This document shows positions 6,205-7,571 of a stretch of DNA of 7,571 nt, piece by piece. The DNA is from an uncultured Bacteroidales bacterium. GTDB taxonomy: Bacteria; Bacteroidota; Bacteroidia; Bacteroidales; P3. Numbering within the stretch: position 1 is the stretch's first letter; every line of letters begins with the position of its first letter. Where the stretch lies: assembly GCA_947176325.1 (NCBI GenBank), contig CAMWQD010000054.1, positions 1-7,571 on the forward strand, written 5' to 3'. The notes beneath the pieces were generated by a model. The model was not told the origin of the DNA, did not search any database, and worked only from the letters and a program-made list of their open reading frames with translations. The translations under genes were made by a program, and so were the position numbers.

Positions 6205-6663
6205 TTAATTTTCCTCTTCTTCAAAGACACGCACGCCCGCATCGCCCCATAAATCTTCCAAGCGATAATGCTGACGCGTTTCCTTATTGAAAATATGAGC
6301 CAACACATTGCCGTAGTCCAGCAACACCCATTCCCCGTTGGCATAACCCTCGGTATGCAGGGGGTCTTCTCCGAAACCGGCATACACCTTTTCGTCTATC
6401 TCATCGGCAATGGCGCGTGCCTGCGGAGCGGAATCCACCTCGCAAATCACAAAGAAATCGAAAGATGCACCCGAAACTTTCCGCAAGTCGAGACTGACGA
6501 TACGCTGTCCCTTCTTTTCCTGCATGCACTGCACCATGGTTTCCACCAACGCTTCCTCCTGGGCGCGTTTGCGGGTGGACTTCTTCGCCACGGTTTTTGC
6601 GGTTGCTTTCGCTGTCGTTTTCGCTGTTTTCTTCGCAGTCGTTTTTGTTTTTTTCTCTACCAC
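6205..6663 (-). CDS. rsfS: Ribosomal silencing factor RsfS with a Lys/Ala/Thr-rich N-terminal extension
   Basis: RsfS (Iojap/DUF143 family) binds ribosomal protein uL14 on the 50S subunit and blocks joining to 30S, lowering translation in starvation. The core (about 37-142 of 152 residues) shows DFFVICEV at 69-76, HTEGYANGEWVLLDYGNVLAHIF at 103-125 (given as a span of conserved W112, D116, G118 and H123), and RLEDLWGDA at 134-142, all diagnostic. In front is an unusual extension of about 36 residues with a period-4 TAKx pattern. The called start is GTG at 6663, 8 nt after the rfbD stop. No ATG occurs before codon 43, which would cut off the first helix. Codons 39 (TTG) and 40 (GTG) lie 5 and 8 nt after an AGGAGG, so a shorter product lacking the extension is possible. 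It is immediately upstream of ftsH. Confidence 0.92.
   Translation of the reverse strand: MVEKKTKTTAKKTAKTTAKATAKTVAKKSTRKRAQEEALVETMVQCMQEKKGQRIVSLDLRKVSGASFDFFVICEVDSAPQARAIADEIDEKVYAGFGEDPLHTEGYANGEWVLLDYGNVLAHIFNKETRQHYRLEDLWGDAGVRVFEEEEN
6580..6639 (-). repeat. Coding repeat, five TAKx units in RsfS
   Basis: Residues 9-28 of RsfS read TAKK, TAKT, TAKA, TAKT, VAKK: five exact 4-residue (12-nt) units, with Ala-Lys at 10-11, 14-15, 18-19, 22-23 and 26-27. The DNA units are similar but differ at synonymous sites. The result is a strongly basic tail of the kind seen in histone-H1-like and other nucleic-acid-binding tails. Confidence 0.85.
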
Positions 6664-6671
6664 GCTATTCT

Positions 6672-7556
6672 TCAGTTTTTCAATTCAAGTAACATTTTCT
6701 GCAAGGATTCGTCCCAAAGCGGAATCTCCAAACCGAATTCCCTTTTGATTTTCTCCTTGCTCAACACACTATACAAAGGCCGACGGCAACTGCTCGGATA
6801 TTCGGCCGTGCTTATCGGCAGCACCTTGCAATCTTTCCCCGCCATCTGCATGATAGCCGAGGCGAATTCATACCACGAACATTCTCCTTCGTTGGTAAAG
6901 TGATAGATTTCTATCCCCTTGCGGGTCTTGAAATCCGTCTTCAAGATAATCTGCATAATGGCCGCCGCCAAATCGCAAGCCCATGTGGGGCATCCCTGCT
7001 GGTCGGCCACCACGTTCACTTCCTGACGCTCGTCGCCCAAACGCAGCATGGTTTTCACAAAGTTCTTGCCGAAGGACGAATACAGCCAGGCCGTCCGGAT
7101 AATCATGCCGTTCACCCCTTTGGCGAACATGGCTTCCTCTCCCGCCCGCTTGCTGGCCCCGTACACGCCCGTAGGATTCACGGCATCGCTTTCCTTATAG
7201 GGTTCGGTGGCATTCCCGTCAAAAACGTAGTCGGTGGATACATGCAGCATGAACGTGCCGTTTTCGGCGCAACATTCCGCCAACACCGCCACGCCGTCGC
7301 GATTGACCGCATAGGCCGCCTCCGCATCCGTCTCGGCCTTATCCACCGCCGTGTAAGCCGCGCAGTTTATCAACAAATCCACATTTTGGGTCATGATGCA
7401 GTTCTGCACATCCGCACGGTTGCAGATATCCAACACGTCCACATCCACGAAAATGAACCGGCAGAACGAAAAACGGCTGTCTTTCGCCGCACGTCGTATT
7501 TCGTTGCCCAACTGACCGTTGCTTCCGGTCACAAGTACTGTCAATCTATCGTTCAC
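6672..7556 (-). CDS. rfbD: dTDP-4-dehydrorhamnose reductase
   Basis: RfbD (RmlD) reduces dTDP-4-dehydrorhamnose to dTDP-L-rhamnose with NAD(P)H, the last step in making the rhamnose donor for surface polysaccharides. The 294-residue protein is an extended short-chain dehydrogenase. It has Rossmann motif TGSNGQLG at 10-17, NCAAYTAVD at 64-72, STDYVFDG at 107-114, the catalytic Tyr132 and Lys136 in YGASK, RTAWLY at 154-159, and RRPLYS at 258-263, characteristic of RmlD. The length is typical. The start is GTG at 7556 with a perfect AGGAGG 9 nt upstream; the frame stays open to the window edge, so an earlier start cannot be excluded. It stops 8 nt before rsfS. No other rfb gene is visible here. 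Confidence 0.94.
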   Translation of the reverse strand: MNDRLTVLVTGSNGQLGNEIRRAAKDSRFSFCRFIFVDVDVLDICNRADVQNCIMTQNVDLLINCAAYTAVDKAETDAEAAYAVNRDGVAVLAECCAENGTFMLHVSTDYVFDGNATEPYKESDAVNPTGVYGASKRAGEEAMFAKGVNGMIIRTAWLYSSFGKNFVKTMLRLGDERQEVNVVADQQGCPTWACDLAAAIMQIILKTDFKTRKGIEIYHFTNEGECSWYEFASAIMQMAGKDCKVLPISTAEYPSSCRRPLYSVLSKEKIKREFGLEIPLWDESLQKMLLELKN

Positions 7557-7565
7557 GACGCAATT

Positions 7566-7571
7566 CCTCCT
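7566..7571 (-). promoter_or_regulatory. Shine-Dalgarno AGGAGG before rfbD
   Basis: AGGAGG on the minus strand lies 9 nt before the GTG at 7556 and is the main support for that start, because no in-frame ATG exists between it and the window edge. Strong Shine-Dalgarno sites are uncommon in Bacteroidetes, and the other starts here mostly lack one. Confidence 0.6.

Noticed and set aside
4120..6252. A 710-codon plus-strand open frame opposite the whole of ftsH
   Set aside because: It is the antisense shadow of ftsH: the product is His-, Arg- and Phe-rich with no recognisable domain, while the minus strand encodes a complete FtsH with every catalytic motif. Long antisense frames arise from the GC-biased third codon positions.
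6600..6663. Simple-sequence DNA and an A7 run near the rsfS start suggesting a frameshift or phase-variable switch
   Set aside because: The frame is intact from GTG through the core, the repeat units vary at synonymous positions, and a 7-base run is common by chance in a Lys-rich segment.
1..7571. Mobile elements, CRISPR arrays, phage, defence or toxin-antitoxin genes
   Set aside because: None was found on either strand: no transposase motifs, no spaced repeat array and no unexplained long gap. The window is fully accounted for by core genes.

Overview
The window reads as ordinary chromosomal housekeeping DNA from a member of the Bacteroidetes, most likely order Bacteroidales. The evidence is a tRNA promoter of the Bacteroidetes type (TTTG, 19-nt spacer, TACCTTTG), A-rich leaders in front of several genes, and protein sequences resembling Bacteroides-type RsfS, FtsH, CdsA and Psd. 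Base composition is moderately GC-rich. I cannot name a genus from this sequence. All genes lie on the minus strand, so transcription runs from high to low coordinates. Coding density is very high and there is no gene-free stretch longer than about 130 bases.

Region 1 (7556 to 1949) is a tight run of six genes: rfbD (dTDP-4-dehydrorhamnose reductase), rsfS (ribosomal silencing factor), ftsH (membrane AAA+ zinc protease), a LUD-domain protein, cdsA (phosphatidate cytidylyltransferase) and psd (phosphatidylserine decarboxylase). Gaps are 8 and 18 nt, then an 11-nt overlap, then 8 nt, then a TGATG stop/start overlap, so co-transcription and some translational coupling are likely. Two genes, rfbD and rsfS, appear to start with GTG.

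Region 2 (1933 to 1779) is a self-contained tRNA unit: promoter, tRNA-Pro(GGG) with an encoded CCA end, and an intrinsic terminator whose stem begins at the final A of CCA.

Region 3 (about 1742 to 1) holds a short HPF/RaiA-type ribosome hibernation factor and, 6 nt downstream, mnmE (tRNA-modification GTPase). The mnmE gene runs to the window edge. Its last sense codon gives the family's C-terminal FCIGK, so only the end of the stop codon is missing.

Functionally the window combines translation control (RsfS, HPF, MnmE, tRNA-Pro), membrane protein quality control (FtsH), the first and last steps of phosphatidylethanolamine synthesis (CdsA, Psd; no PssA in the window) and one cell-surface sugar step (RfbD). 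I see no mobile element, CRISPR array, phage gene or defence locus, and nothing I would call an undescribed system. The points most worth a second look are a period-4 Lys/Ala/Thr tail on RsfS with a possible internal start after it, and the divergent stand-alone LUD protein between ftsH and cdsA.
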